Assembly: GCA_963585895.1 (NCBI GenBank)
Contig: OY757934.1
Span: 32,430,712-32,494,711, forward strand
Length of the DNA stretch: 64,000 bases
Origin: Sepioteuthis lessoniana
Lineage: Eukaryota > Mollusca > Cephalopoda > Myopsida > Loliginidae
Direction of reading: 5' to 3'
Shown: in pieces, positions 30,998 to 41,617 of the stretch
Position numbering within the stretch: position 1 is the first letter of the stretch
Layout: every line of letters begins with the position of its first letter
Program-made: the position numbers and the translations under genes
Notes under the pieces: model-generated
Told to the model about the DNA's origin: nothing
The model's database searches: none
What the model saw: the letters and a program-made list of their open reading frames with translations, nothing else

Positions 30998-32335
30998 GTT
31001 GTATGTGTATATAAACAATAAACTAATGTAGAGTTAACTCCCCTGGAGTTTTAGCAATATACAGCTACTAGAAATAAAGTCATAGTTGACACAACACGTG
31101 CCTTGTGGTCATCTTTATGTAGGCGCCGCGAAACTATCGTTTTCTCACAAGTCCATGTTCTAAGATGACTCTGGTAAACTTTATCTCACTTTCTTCTTTA
31201 AATACAACATGGTGTCAGAATCTTAAACTCTTTTTCCAACGTAAAACTGTTACTCACTTGCTCTCACATTTTAGTCGTCGGACGAGACAACATGGCTTCT
31301 CAATTTGATCTGGAACCCTTCCAACGGAAATATTTCTGAAAACCGGAAACCTGTCAAACAAGAACTGAGACTTTACCTAATAGCCACTGAAAATTAAAGA
31401 AGCCAAACGAAATTAAAACCAGCATTCTACTCAATTGCATAAGAAAACAAGGCTGCCAGATTTATAGCTATTTTGAATTTTCGTCAGTGAATGATGAAAT
31501 GAATTACGACATAGTAATGATAAACTCGAGGAATAGTGTATTCCTCGAAAAAAAATGTAACACTAGCGCAGTACAAATTTCTGACGTCTCGAAAAGATTA
31601 GGGAGAAAAATTCGACGACTTCGTAAACAAATTAAAAACGCTGAGTCACGGGTGTGAATTAAAAGAATTGAGAGATAACCTCATCAGTGATAATTATCAA
31701 AACAAACGACCTCAACCTTCAGGAAAAACTCCTCTCAGAAACTTGTTTAACGCTGGAATTTGCAATAAAGACACTATTCTGGCCAAACATGAATGCTGAA
31801 ATAACAGATACGATATCAAATTGTGAGGCATGCCAACAATACAAAAACCGTCAAGGTGCTGAACCACTCAATAACCATGAGATTTCTGACAAACACGGGA
31901 CAAAAATCGATACGGACCTATTCAAAATACAAGGGAGAACCTAACTCATTGTTGTGGACTATTACCTCAAGAATTTTGAAATCAGCAAACTCATCAACAA
32001 CACCTCACCAATAGTGGTAATTTACTAAGCTTTTTGCTTAGATGTGGCACAAGGCCATATGAAAGGGGCACCCAATGAGACACCTCACCAATAGTGATAA
32101 AGAAGATGAAAGCAATGTTTGCAAGACATGGAATCCCCAAACTAGTCTTTTCAGACAATGGTCCAGAATTCACCTCGCGAGAATTCAGACAATTTTCGGC
32201 AACCTGTGATTTTAAACATGACACTAGTAACCCAGAATTTGCGCAGTCAAATGGCATGGTAAAGAGAACAATACAAACGGTCAAAATAACCCTATTGAAA
32301 TGCATGAAATCAGGGGATGACAAAGAACTAGCAGC
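30998..32335 (+). mobile_element. Gypsy-type LTR retrotransposon, broken fossil
   Basis: The 5' LTR is at 30998-31209 (TGTTGTATGT...AATACAACA, inverted ends), followed by a primer-binding-type TGGTGTCAGAATC and a short leader with a gag-like start near 31291. Most of the interior is absent. The remaining pol is integrase: the zinc-finger region (FWPNMNAEITDTISNCEACQ, 31687-31944) and part of the core (HGIPKLVFSDNGPEFTSREF, to about 32335). No 3' LTR is seen. Several breaks; not functional. A small SINE interrupts it. Confidence 0.8.
32017..32079 (-). repeat. SINE-E (truncated) inserted in Gypsy integrase, 17-bp TSD
   Basis: ACACCTCACCAATAGTG is present at 32000-32016 and 32080-32096. The 63-bp insert matches the 3' two-thirds of the SINE-E at 47056-47185, including the CTAAGC...GCTTAG hairpin. 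It is truncated at its 5' end. Confidence 0.85.
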
Positions 32336-32398
32336 GCAACTTGATGATGATGATGGCTACTATTGTTGCTGTGGTTATTTTACAATTCAGATTGGCTA

Positions 32399-32642
32399 AT
32401 GGGTGTCCTTGTGGTGTAATGGTTAAAGCGATGGACTGCGGAATCGTAGTAAGCGAGTTCATACTCCAGTCGCGCTATTACGTTCACTTTCGGGCAAATA
32501 CCCTTGGGAAAAGTATGAACCCCCTTATCCTCCCAACTATGGGTTTAATAGTACCACTACTGTTCTTCTAGGACAGTAGCTTTGGCATTAAATAACCTAC
32601 AAAGGTTGATATGCCATTCATTAAACAAAGAAACTAAGCCAA
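32399..32642 (+). repeat. SINE-B, full length, 12-bp TSD
   Basis: Flanked by TCAGATTGGCTA at 32387-32398 and 32643-32654. The head has GTGGTGTAATGGTTAAAGCG (A box) and GAGTTCATACTCC (B-box position); then come the central block and the tail TTGGCATTAAATAACCTAC...GATATGCCAT followed by AAACAAAGAAAC. Confidence 0.9.
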
Positions 32643-32699
32643 TCAGATTGGCTACTATTTGAGGATGATATTTTCTAAGTTCTTATTGGTCGGCCAACT

Positions 32700-32826
32700 C
32701 TGGCACGTCCGTTTGAAGGGGTTCAAAAGAGAACGTCACTTAAGAGTTTCTCTCTACGCTTTTTCAACGTCCATGTGGTGCATCCATATTGTAGAATTGA
32801 CACAACCGTTGCTTGGAAGAAATAGC
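32700..32826 (-). mobile_element. RTE-type LINE segment, inverted part of a 5'-inverted insertion
   Basis: Minus reads the FFQATVVSILQYGC / TTWTLKKR-type stretch of the RTE C-terminal region, corresponding to 35190-35270. It lies immediately next to a plus-strand piece of the more 3' part of the same element. Confidence 0.55.
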
Positions 32827-32845
32827 TTTTTATTTTTTTGGATAA

Positions 32846-32962
32846 CAAGAACTTACCCACAACTGCTCTGTAGGATGTAGTCTAGAAGACCTGCCGAAAG
32901 CGATGTATGATTGGGAAGAATGGCGAGAAAAACTCGGGAAAATCCATGCTAGTAGTGTGACT
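32846..32962 (+). mobile_element. RTE-type LINE 3' end, direct part of a 5'-inverted insertion
   Basis: Plus reads EDLPKAMYDWEEWREKLGKI then a stop and a CTTGATGATGAT tail, the usual RTE 3' end. Confidence 0.6.
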
Positions 32963-33221
32963 TGATGATGATTTTCTATAAAGTAAACCCTGGCAATTTA
33001 GTAACACCCACTGATTACAAGGACTTTTTTTTCTCTAGCAATGTTCCATGAATTTAATTGAACTTCAATCAGACGAGAACATATGAACAAATTTAGATCA
33101 AAATCTTTCAATAAACTCAGTTAGAATTTACTTTTAAAAAACTCCTTTTAATCAAATCAAGCAAACGGCTAATACATTTTAGAGCAAAATCTCAATTCAT
33201 AAAGTAAAATGAATTTCTTGC

Positions 33222-33826
33222 CCAGTCGGCTGGGGCCGTAGAATACACCGACTGCAACTCTGCAGAGGGTTAAGACCACCCCCAACGAGTGTCCAGGATA
33301 TGACACTAAACAATCTGATGGTGAAGTTCCAGTGATGCTGGGCCTTTGGGAAATGCGGAGCACCCCTTCATTGCCATCACTCTCAGGTCCACTCTGGATG
33401 GAATGGTAGCACATAATAAGGGTCCTATCTATGGGTTAAATAGAAATAAACTGCATACTTATGCAAAACGGAATTGTTTGAATTAGAACTCGTTGACTAA
33501 TCTGAATAGCTTTATAGAAATGTTTTTGACAAACTGTACTTACAGTTAAACAGCATGCTTATGCTAAATTGAATTGTTTGAAATGGAACTGTTTTTGACA
33601 TTGAAACTCTACTTCCACTGAATTAAATTGTTTAAAATAGATCGGTTTTGACATTTAACTGTGTGTAAACAAAATCTGTACGTATACTAAACTGAATTAG
33701 CTGAATTAGAACTGTTTTGACAATTAAACTGTCTACTCATGCTAAACTGAATTGTTTGAAATAGAGCTGACTATTTGCATAAAAATGGATTTGGCGTTAA
33801 ATAACCTAGAAAGGTTGATATGCCAT
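33222..33826 (+). repeat. Element D, full copy with minisatellite body
   Basis: Head from CCAGTCGGCTGGGGCCGTAG; body of about six ~58-bp units; tail hairpin at about 33791-33826 (TTGGCGTTAAATAACC...GGTTGATATGCCAT). It closely resembles 21282-21870 in unit order. Confidence 0.8.
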
Positions 33827-33949
33827 AAAACCCAACCAACCAACCACAACCAAAATACATTTCTGTAATTGAGAAAACATTTATGATTTTTTTTTTCATA
33901 AAATTCATGTTCAATAAATTTTAATTTTATTGGCTTCTTCAGCTTTGTA

Positions 33950-34310
33950 TTAAAAATCATTGGCAATACATTTTTTTACAATAAAATCATTTCCGATACA
34001 TTTTTACTGCAAAAATCACAGGTTAGTGTATGTTTATATTAAAAATCATTTTTCTTGTAAAAACAAAGTTCAATGCAGAGTGAAAATTCTTTCTGGTTCA
34101 TTTTTTACAGTAAAAATCATTGTCAATAGATTTTTAAAATATAATGAGGGCCAATGCATTTTTATCGTAAAAATAATTGGGCAGGGAATTTTTATGGTAA
34201 AAATCAGTATTCAATGAATTCTTTGTGTAAAAATTATTTCCAATTCCTTTTTTAATAAGAATATTCGGCCAATGATTTTCATAGTAAAAATCATTTATTC
34301 ACAGCTTTCC
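33950..34310. repeat. Degenerate minisatellite, ~30-40 bp unit
   Basis: GTAAAAATCATTNNCAATNCATTTTT-type units recur about ten times. The 85-aa ORF over it is just the repeat translated. Confidence 0.7.
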
Positions 34311-34805
34311 CCACGGCTGTCAAAAATATACATACTGACCATACATTTTATAAATAACACAAAAAAATATTTTAAAAATTTTTTAATACCCTTTAATTGT
34401 TTTTGCTTTGAGTTATATTCGCGGGTTTAGTGAACATTTAACTAAAATTCTTTTTCATCTGCTTCTTAAGAAATTATTTTTTAAGTTTCTTTTGCAAAAA
34501 ATTGTATCATATCCAGACACTGATCACATGTAAAAATACATTCATAAGAAACTTCAATGTAATATTCTACATTGAAAATGTATGTTTATTATTTTATTGT
34601 ATTTTAAAACTTAGTACCATTTATAAATTTAAGTAAAATCATGAGTGTTTATTGTTCTATAAAGCAACTTGATACTATGTTGTTGTTGTTTTTTTAAATC
34701 TCATATTACAAAGTTTGTAATCATTTATTTTCTTACGTCTTTGCAGATTTTCTTTGGCCAATATTAACAAAATATACGATATTTTGTACGACATTTTCGG
34801 TCAAT
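34311..34805. other. AT-rich spacer
   Basis: No gene or repeat family recognised. Confidence 0.35.
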
Positions 34806-34817
34806 CCTTCAATATGT

Positions 34818-35275
34818 CATCATCATCATGTCGTGCCACCAGCACGGATATCCCTGACCCTCTCTCGCCACTTCTCCCAATTATTCATCGCCTCCAGCAG
34901 GTCTTCAGGGTTATATCCTGTGTCCTCACATAGCTGCTGTATGTAAGTTCGAGCTGGTCGTCCTGCTTTTGCTTGGCCATATGTGGGGGTCCATAGGAGT
35001 ACATCACTTATGAGCTCGTCCTTGCTTCTCCAGCAGTGTCCTGCGTGTCTGGTTCGTCTAACTTGTATAGTTTTCGTGATGGGAGGTAAGTGGCCGTATA
35101 GTTGGTGTCTTGTGGGGTGTTGTCGCCAGGACTTGTTCAATATTGTTCTCAACATTCTTGTGTAATTGCCGTCAAGTTTCTTCTCCAGTCGTTTAGTTAG
35201 CGTCCATGTGGTGCATCCATATAGCAGTATCGATACAACCGCTGCTTGGAAGAAACTGCGTTTCATTTTATCGGA
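34818..35275 (-). mobile_element. RTE-type LINE, 5'-truncated, perfect 12-bp TSD
   Basis: CCTTCAATATGT flanks it at 34806-34817 and 35276-35287. The 146-aa frame at 34826-35266 is uninterrupted and is the C-terminal part of the RTE protein: KRSFFQAAVVSILLYGC, TRMLRTILNKSWRQHP, LYGHLPPITKTIQVRR, HAGHCWRSKDELISDVLL, GRPARTYIQQLCEDTG, to RERVRDIRAGGTT. The element ends with (CATGATGATGATGA), the RTE tail. The open frame and exact duplication mean a recent insertion. It lacks endonuclease and RT catalytic parts and so is dead on arrival. Confidence 0.9.
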
Positions 35276-35287
35276 CCTTCAATATGT

Positions 35288-35577
35288 ACCTTGGAATTAT
35301 TCTTATTCTCTAAAATAGCCCTTAAAATTAAAACTTTTTGAAAACAAAATTAGAAAATTATTCCACTATTATATCCAGTATTTCATTATTAACCAGAAAA
35401 CAATCAAATGACAATCTAATTAATGTTAATCTAACAGTGAACTCGAAAGTCTATTTTCTGTAAATAAGCAATGAATTCGTGACAAAGTACATAGAATGAG
35501 AAAATGCTTTTTGATCAAATTGCTAAACAAAAAAAAGTTTACATTCCACGGAAAAGTCCTCTACCAAACATTTTTAC
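35288..35577. other. AT-rich spacer
   Basis: Nothing recognised. Confidence 0.35.
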
Positions 35578-35581
35578 ATAT

Positions 35582-36191
35582 TGTAGTATATTGACCTTCG
35601 ACCCGGTCAAACATGCCATTCCAAAGACGCGGAAGTTGCATATTCCATTGGCGTAGGCGGGCTTGGCTGACAATATGGGACAAAGTAAAATCCCACGGTA
35701 CAGTCAGACTGATGCACCGGAAGAGAGTGACCTGTGAACTGCATGACAGTTATTTCCGCTCGATGACAATCAAACATGCCATTCCGAGGACAGCGGAAGT
35801 GACACATCCCGATGGCCAGTTATAGGGAGATATTGAGTGGGAGATTGAACTATTACATAACTCAGTGAAGACAGGAAGTCAGTTAGTTTGGAGACCAGAC
35901 CCGTAGGTGACAAGATGTGGTAGAGAAAGCCAGCACCCAGCGGAGTGGGCCCTCAGACCCCTGCTTGAGCAACCCAAGAGAACGGGAGAGAAACACGGTT
36001 ATGGCCACTAGAGTTGGGGTCAATATGTTGCAGTTTTGTTCGGTCTCCAACTCCCTCTCGCACACAAACCTTTCAAATAAAGTGAGAGGTATATTTTTCT
36101 AAAAGACTGTTTCGCTCGTCTTTATTATTGTGTCGTTATGATTATGTATTATGTGTTTGTATAGTTTAATCATGGCCATGGCTATACAACA
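35582..36191 (+). mobile_element. Solo LTR, 610 bp, with 4-bp TSD (fossil)
   Basis: Starts TGTAGTATA and ends TATACAACA (inverted ends), flanked by ATAT on both sides. An AATAAA lies near 36076, placed for an R region. An internal duplication (TCAAACATGCCATTCC at about 35608 and 35769) lies in the U3 half. No internal coding region accompanies it. Confidence 0.7.
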
Positions 36192-36195
36192 ATAT

Positions 36196-36829
36196 GTCCC
36201 AATTTATTTACATTTGAAAAATTATATTTTGTATCAACACTTATGAAATATTCTTGAAAATGATATTTACCAAAGTATCAGTATCCAATGCTGACAGAAA
36301 AAAAAATGACGAGTTTTGATTGGTAAAATTAATTATGATGACATGACTGTAGACAAAAACAAAAACATTTCAATCCCAGGTTATTGAATATTTTACAGAA
36401 TATTTAATGTTTACTAAATTAAAGTTATAATTACATTCAGTTTTGTGAATTTACAGTTCAGAATTATCTAAAATAAAACATTTTAAATTAAATCATCAGA
36501 AGATACTAGGGAAAACCTTAAAAACTGACAAATTTTTCAGGAAATTTGATTATTTAAAATTGAGAGAAGTGTGTACAACAATAATTAAGTTACCATGAAC
36601 CAAAAGTTCTGTAAAAGTAAGATATTAACAATTTATATAAAACTAATTTACTAGATTATAACCTCTTATTTTCAAAATTATGACAAGACCACAAATAAGG
36701 AAAACTCAGTGGGAAATAAAATCATTCTACAGTTGTAATAGTCCGTTAGATTCAGTCACTAACCATCATTCATGACAAAAAAAAAAGAACAAAGTTATTT
36801 ATTAAACTTAATTCAATATGAGCAGAAGG
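36196..36829. other. AT-rich spacer
   Basis: No gene or repeat family recognised. Confidence 0.35.
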
Positions 36830-37450
36830 CCACAAATTGGTGCAACCAGTGGCTCCCTATGATAAAACGACTTTATATCAAATTCTGACTTATGGAACGT
36901 TGGTTAAATCCCTTCAATTTTTACTTGCAGCCTGGCAGGACCACCTCGCAATGGTGTCAGGGAAGTAATTGTAAGTTGATCACCTGGTCTCTTGGGGCTG
37001 TCCCCCTCCTCAGGTTATACCTGGTTTGATGAGTTGAGTTTTTTGCTTGGAGCCTGAGACACCCTAAAAGGAGAATACTGACAAGACCAAGCATTTTTTT
37101 GATTGGCTCTATACGTCTCGATTCGTGTGGAGCTCCTCAAAATAAAACGACTTTGTATCAAATTCTGACTTATAGTGAAGTTGGTTAAATACTTTCGTAT
37201 TCCATTTGCTTGTTACTTTGCTAGGCAGGTGAATGGATGATGATAAATCGGTTCGTGGGCGGGGGGGGCTTATTCTCCCAGTTTTTACTTACTTGCCACA
37301 GCTAACTTTATTGCTCGGCACCTTAGACACCCCAAAAGGAGAATGCTGATGAAATCAAGCATGTTTGTGGTTAACCACGAATTAATCTCAATTCGTGCGT
37401 TGCTCCCTATTATAAAATGACCTTGAATTAAATACTCACTCGACGGGAAG
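36830..37450. repeat. Tandem repeat, ~275-bp unit, just over two copies
   Basis: TAAAACGACTTTATATCAAATTCTGAC recurs at about 36863, 37143 and, diverged, 37413. ACACCCYAAAAGGAGAATRCTGA recurs at about 37060 and 37328, and (A)TTCGTGYG near 37130 and 37393. Confidence 0.65.
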
Positions 37451-37479
37451 TCCGATTTCACTTTCTCCTTTGAGACTTC

Positions 37480-38155
37480 ACTAAGTATCACGAGATTTCA
37501 CCAACTAACGAGAGATTTCATCAACCAAGTTAGATTTCAGCAACTCCTGCGATATTTCATCAAGTAACGTGTTATTTCAACCACTTGTCAGACATTACAC
37601 CAACTTAGGTAAGATTTGTCCAACTAACGTTCAATTTTATCCTGAACGTGAGATTTCACCAACAACTGCGAGATAGCTGTAAATGCCACGAGATTTCACC
37701 TCGTCACGTAAGATTTCAATACCCCACGATAGATTTCATCAAGAAACGCGAGATTTCACTCACTAACGCAATATTTCGGCAAGTACCATGAGATTTCACC
37801 AACTAACGCGAGCATTCACCTGCTAATGTAAAATTTCAACAACAACATCGAGATTTCACCAAGTAACACGAGATTTCACGAACTAATGTTAGATTTCTCC
37901 TACTAACGCGAAGTTTCACCAAGTAACAAAAGATTTTACCAACTCCCTCAATATTTCTGCTCTTCACGCGAGATTTCAGTGATATGATATTTCACGAATT
38001 TATCTGAGGTGTCGCCGCCACCTGTGACGAAATTTCATCAAGTAAATAGAGATTTTACCACCGAATTCAAATTTTCACTGAATAACGTGAGATTTCACCA
38101 ACTACTGGAAGATTTCCCCTCTTCACACGAAATTTCAGCTAATACTATGATATTT
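37480..38155. repeat. 20-bp minisatellite, left block (~33 units)
   Basis: The unit is close to CGAGATTTCACCAACTAACG (20 bp) with variants at the last positions. It is continuous with the block at 38745 apart from the LTR-like insertion. Confidence 0.9.
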
Positions 38156-38159
38156 AAGA

Positions 38160-38744
38160 GAAATAAGAGGTTTGGTTAGTTATTATTTCGTTGGTTGGTT
38201 TATGGTCGTTGGATTTAGGTTTAAGTATCTGACTCCAGATTTTCTTACTCTATTTGTTGGCTTCTTCTTTGTCTGTAGAAGGCTACGAGAGAATTCAAAG
38301 AAGGAAGGAAAGAGACGAAGATACCTTTCAACTTAAAACTTTATCATTGGGTTTTACGACCATTCTGTGGGCGAGGAAATTTTTTCCTTAAACCAATGGA
38401 AATGGTCGCGTCTCCCAGACAAGGTGTTTAAATACATAAAGTCATTTTCGGCGGGTTTATGAGGTTCAGTAGATATCCTCAATAGAGGCTACTGCGAAAG
38501 AAGACGTAACCTCCCCCCACCACGCCTTCAGTCCGAGACCAGGTGAACACATGCGCTACCTGCTAGCAGCTGAGGGAAAATAGGTCCGTCCAGTATCAAG
38601 GGTAAAGCTGAAGTAAGGCAAAATTTCTCTTTAACGCCTCGAAGGCCCTTTTTTTAGACATGCACCGTCCTTACTTCTTGTCAGAGGTTTCTTGGAATTG
38701 CTACACTTCTTGAGTTTATGTTATTTTATTAATTCATTTCCCTT
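38160..38744 (-). mobile_element. LTR-like repeat, family X, inserted in the 20-bp array (fossil)
   Basis: Contains GTATCTGACTCC, GAGACGAAGATACCTTTC and the ACCATTCTGTGGGCGAGGAA segment, as in 41930-42500 on the same strand. The flanking satellite resumes after it. Confidence 0.5.
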
Positions 38745-39996
38745 TATAACCAGAGATTTCAACGCTTCAGGTAATTTCACCACTTGCCTGAGATTTTACC
38801 ATCTCACATCAGATTTCACCCACTGACGTCTAATTTTACTGCCGTACGAGAGATTTTACAAAGAAACGCGGGAGATTCCTCGAGATTTCCCCACTAAACC
38901 GAAATTTCACCAACTTCCGCTAGATTTTAACTATTCACACAAGATTTCAATAAATAACAGGAAATTTCAACAATTTACGTTAGATTTCTCCAGCTAATGC
39001 GACACTTCACCCTGTAACACAAGATTTCATGAACTAACGAGAAATTTCACTAGGCACACGAGATTTCAGCTCTTCATGCAAGATTTTAATAAATAAGAGA
39101 AGATTTCACCAATTTACGTGATATTTCTCCACTAAAGGCTAGATTTTAAGACTTCACAAAAGATTTCGTCAATTACCGCAAAATTTGAACTGTTAAGATT
39201 TCACAAGTTAACTAGAGGTTTTACCACTTCACACGAGATTCCACCAAGTAACATGAGATTTCTCAGACACGAGATTTCAGCTCTTCACGTGTGATTTCAC
39301 CGTGCAACACAAGTAAATCGAGATTTTATCACTGAACGCGAGTTTTTCCCCAAATAACGCGAGATTTCAACTTTTCATGCAAGATTTCAGCTAATGCCAA
39401 GTGATTTTACCAACTTACGTGAGATTTCAATTGCACAAGATAACATGAATTTACCGGAAATGTCACTACTTAACTCGAGATTTCAACAACTAACGCGAAA
39501 TTTCAACCAGTAACGCGAAATTTCCGAAATAACCAGATATTTCACCAAATTCCGCGAGACTTAGTTATACAAAATTTCAACCACTAACGCGAGATTTTAC
39601 TTCACGTAATATTTCATCATTGAACTTGAGATTTCAGCTCTTCGCGCAAGATTTTACTGACTAATTCAAGGTTTCATTTCTTCATGCGAGATTTCACCAA
39701 GTAACAGCAAATTTCTCCAACTTACTCAAGATTTTACTAACTAATGCAAGATTTCTCCAAGCAACGGGAAATTTCATCAACCAATGCAAGATTTCAGTTC
39801 CTAACGCAAGATTTCTCTAAGAAATGAGAGATCTTGCCTACTCTCGCACATTTCACCTCCTAACTCGAGACTTCCCCAACTTCCAAGAGATTTCACCAAG
39901 TAACGCAAGATTTCAACTCGTAACATCAGATTTCGCAAAATAATGAGAAGTTTCACCAACTATCACGAGATTTCACAAATTAGCGCGAGATTTCAA
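38745..39996. repeat. 20-bp minisatellite, right block (~60 units)
   Basis: Same GAGATTTCACCAACTAACGC-type unit with more variable members. The repeats carry no dyad symmetry or unique spacers, so this is not a CRISPR array. It ends where 5S-like sequence begins. Confidence 0.9.
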
Positions 39997-40200
39997 CAAA
40001 GTTAAGCAGTGATGAGCCTGTTCAATCAACAACAGTTACTATAAGACCCCGAAGCAGGTGTACTAAAGCTTAGTAAATAGCAACATTACTGTCATTTATT
40101 TATTACGGTCAAATGACGCTGAAAAGCACCAGTTCCAGCTAGTTCACCGAAGTTAAACCCCGGAGAGCCTGTTTTAATCATGTAAACAGTAATTAGCCAA
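39997..40200 (+). repeat. Two 5S rRNA-like fragments (SINE3-type)
   Basis: AAGTTAAGCAGTGATGAGCC at about 39998-40018 and TTCACCGAAGTTAAACCCCG at about 40142-40161 both match the 5S internal promoter region, followed by GCCTGTT as in the copy at 10361. This is a partial head-to-tail pair. Confidence 0.55.
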
Positions 40201-40929
40201 TATTCATCTTATTCATTGAATGATCTTCGTAAATTCAATTTTAACATGTCATTGTAGGGACAAAAACAAGGGACACCGAAAAAGGAGTAACCTGTCCCTG
40301 TTCAGTCGTTTACAGTGCCTGGTCTGGGGCAGACCGTTTTTCATGACCCTCTAGCTAAGAGGAGCAAATGACATTCCACCAGTCGGTGAGTTCTTGAACT
40401 TTACTGTTTCTTTATTTATGTATGCAGTATTATATATGTTTGTTGACACAAATGTAAAATGTGTTAATTGTATTTGGGCTCAGCTTTCTTTATTTTGTGT
40501 TAAAGGCATGTTCAGTTTGATGGATTCACTAATACATGTACGTAGATAGTTAATCCCATTAAAACTAACATCATATTTACACATTTCCTTTCCTTTCCTT
40601 TCGAACGCATCACAACTTAACTTTTTTACCATTTCATGCCTTTGAGAAAATGTATCAACAAAATAAATGCTGAATAATAAAAAGTAAAACATATGAAAAG
40701 TAAGATTTAAAATGAACAAAGCTTTTTTTTTTCTAATCTTAATTCCATTTTTCAAATATATATGTATCAGTCAGGATAAGAAATAAATTTAGTACATTTG
40801 TAGCGTTAATTTCATATACATTCACAAAATTCGCACTCACATTTTTAAACCAATCAACAAACATTAGAACATTCTAGAAAAAAAGGATACAAACCACAAT
40901 ACACAAAATTCGCACCCTCTTAGGAGTTA
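40201..40929. other. AT-rich spacer
   Basis: The minus ORF 40480-40755 has no recognised domain; its Phe/Leu-rich stretch looks like chance coding in T-rich DNA. Confidence 0.35.
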
Positions 40930-41190
40930 TAAAAAGAAAGCGATGGACCAATTCACCAGAGAGTTCGCCGCTAACAACAACGAAACAACGCTACCGGACT
41001 GTTCCCTTACTCCACCAAAACCTGAGAGGCGCCACGCTGTCTAGCAAAGACATTCCCATTTCTCCTTACTCCAAAGGCGAAAACAACAAAAACATTGAGT
41101 TCCTTGGTACAATATTCCAGCTGAATAATAAACCTTTACTTTAAAGTTATTCAGGTTTTTGTTTTGTTAGGAAAATTACTTGCAAGGAAC
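40930..41190 (+). mobile_element. LTR-like fragment (fossil)
   Basis: A TATA-like TTATAAAAAG near 40927 precedes GC-richer sequence and GAATAATAAACC near 41126, the order of U3/R in an LTR. No second copy is visible in the window. Confidence 0.3.
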
Positions 41191-41615
41191 ACTTACTGCC
41201 TCCAAACTTTATCTTATACTTTCGACACATCTCGCAATATCCCCGACACATTTATTAAGATGTTTAGTAGGCTACTCAGGAGGTTGCTTGATGCAGAAGT
41301 ATCGCAATTTTTATTTAGTCAACAAAATTGGACACTGGTAATAATAATAATAATACAAAATATATGAAGACTAAAATAAGATAAAATAAGGGGGAGAGAG
41401 ATCCTTGTTTACTATTTAAAGTAGTTTATTATGACAAAAGTAAGGTCACTCCAGTTACTTGTCATTTTTGTTGGGACACATATGCAAGTAACTCATAAAT
41501 ACAAAAAAGAAATAAAAAAGATTATAAAAAATCTTTCAGCTACACTCACAAAAAAGGGAGAGAAGTCACTACTTCTACCCTCCAGTTAAACAAGGGTGCA
41601 CACGTGTAACCATTT
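41191..41615. other. AT-rich spacer
   Basis: Nothing recognised. A short TAATAATAATAATAAT lies at 41340. Confidence 0.35.
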
Positions 41616-41617
41616 TT

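Noticed and set aside
37480-39996. CRISPR-like array of 20-bp repeats
   Set aside because: The units abut without unique spacers, they vary in sequence, and the DNA is clearly metazoan; it is a minisatellite.
40480-40755. 91-aa minus-strand ORF as a membrane protein
   Set aside because: Phe/Leu-rich translation of T-rich DNA; no neighbouring signals beyond chance.
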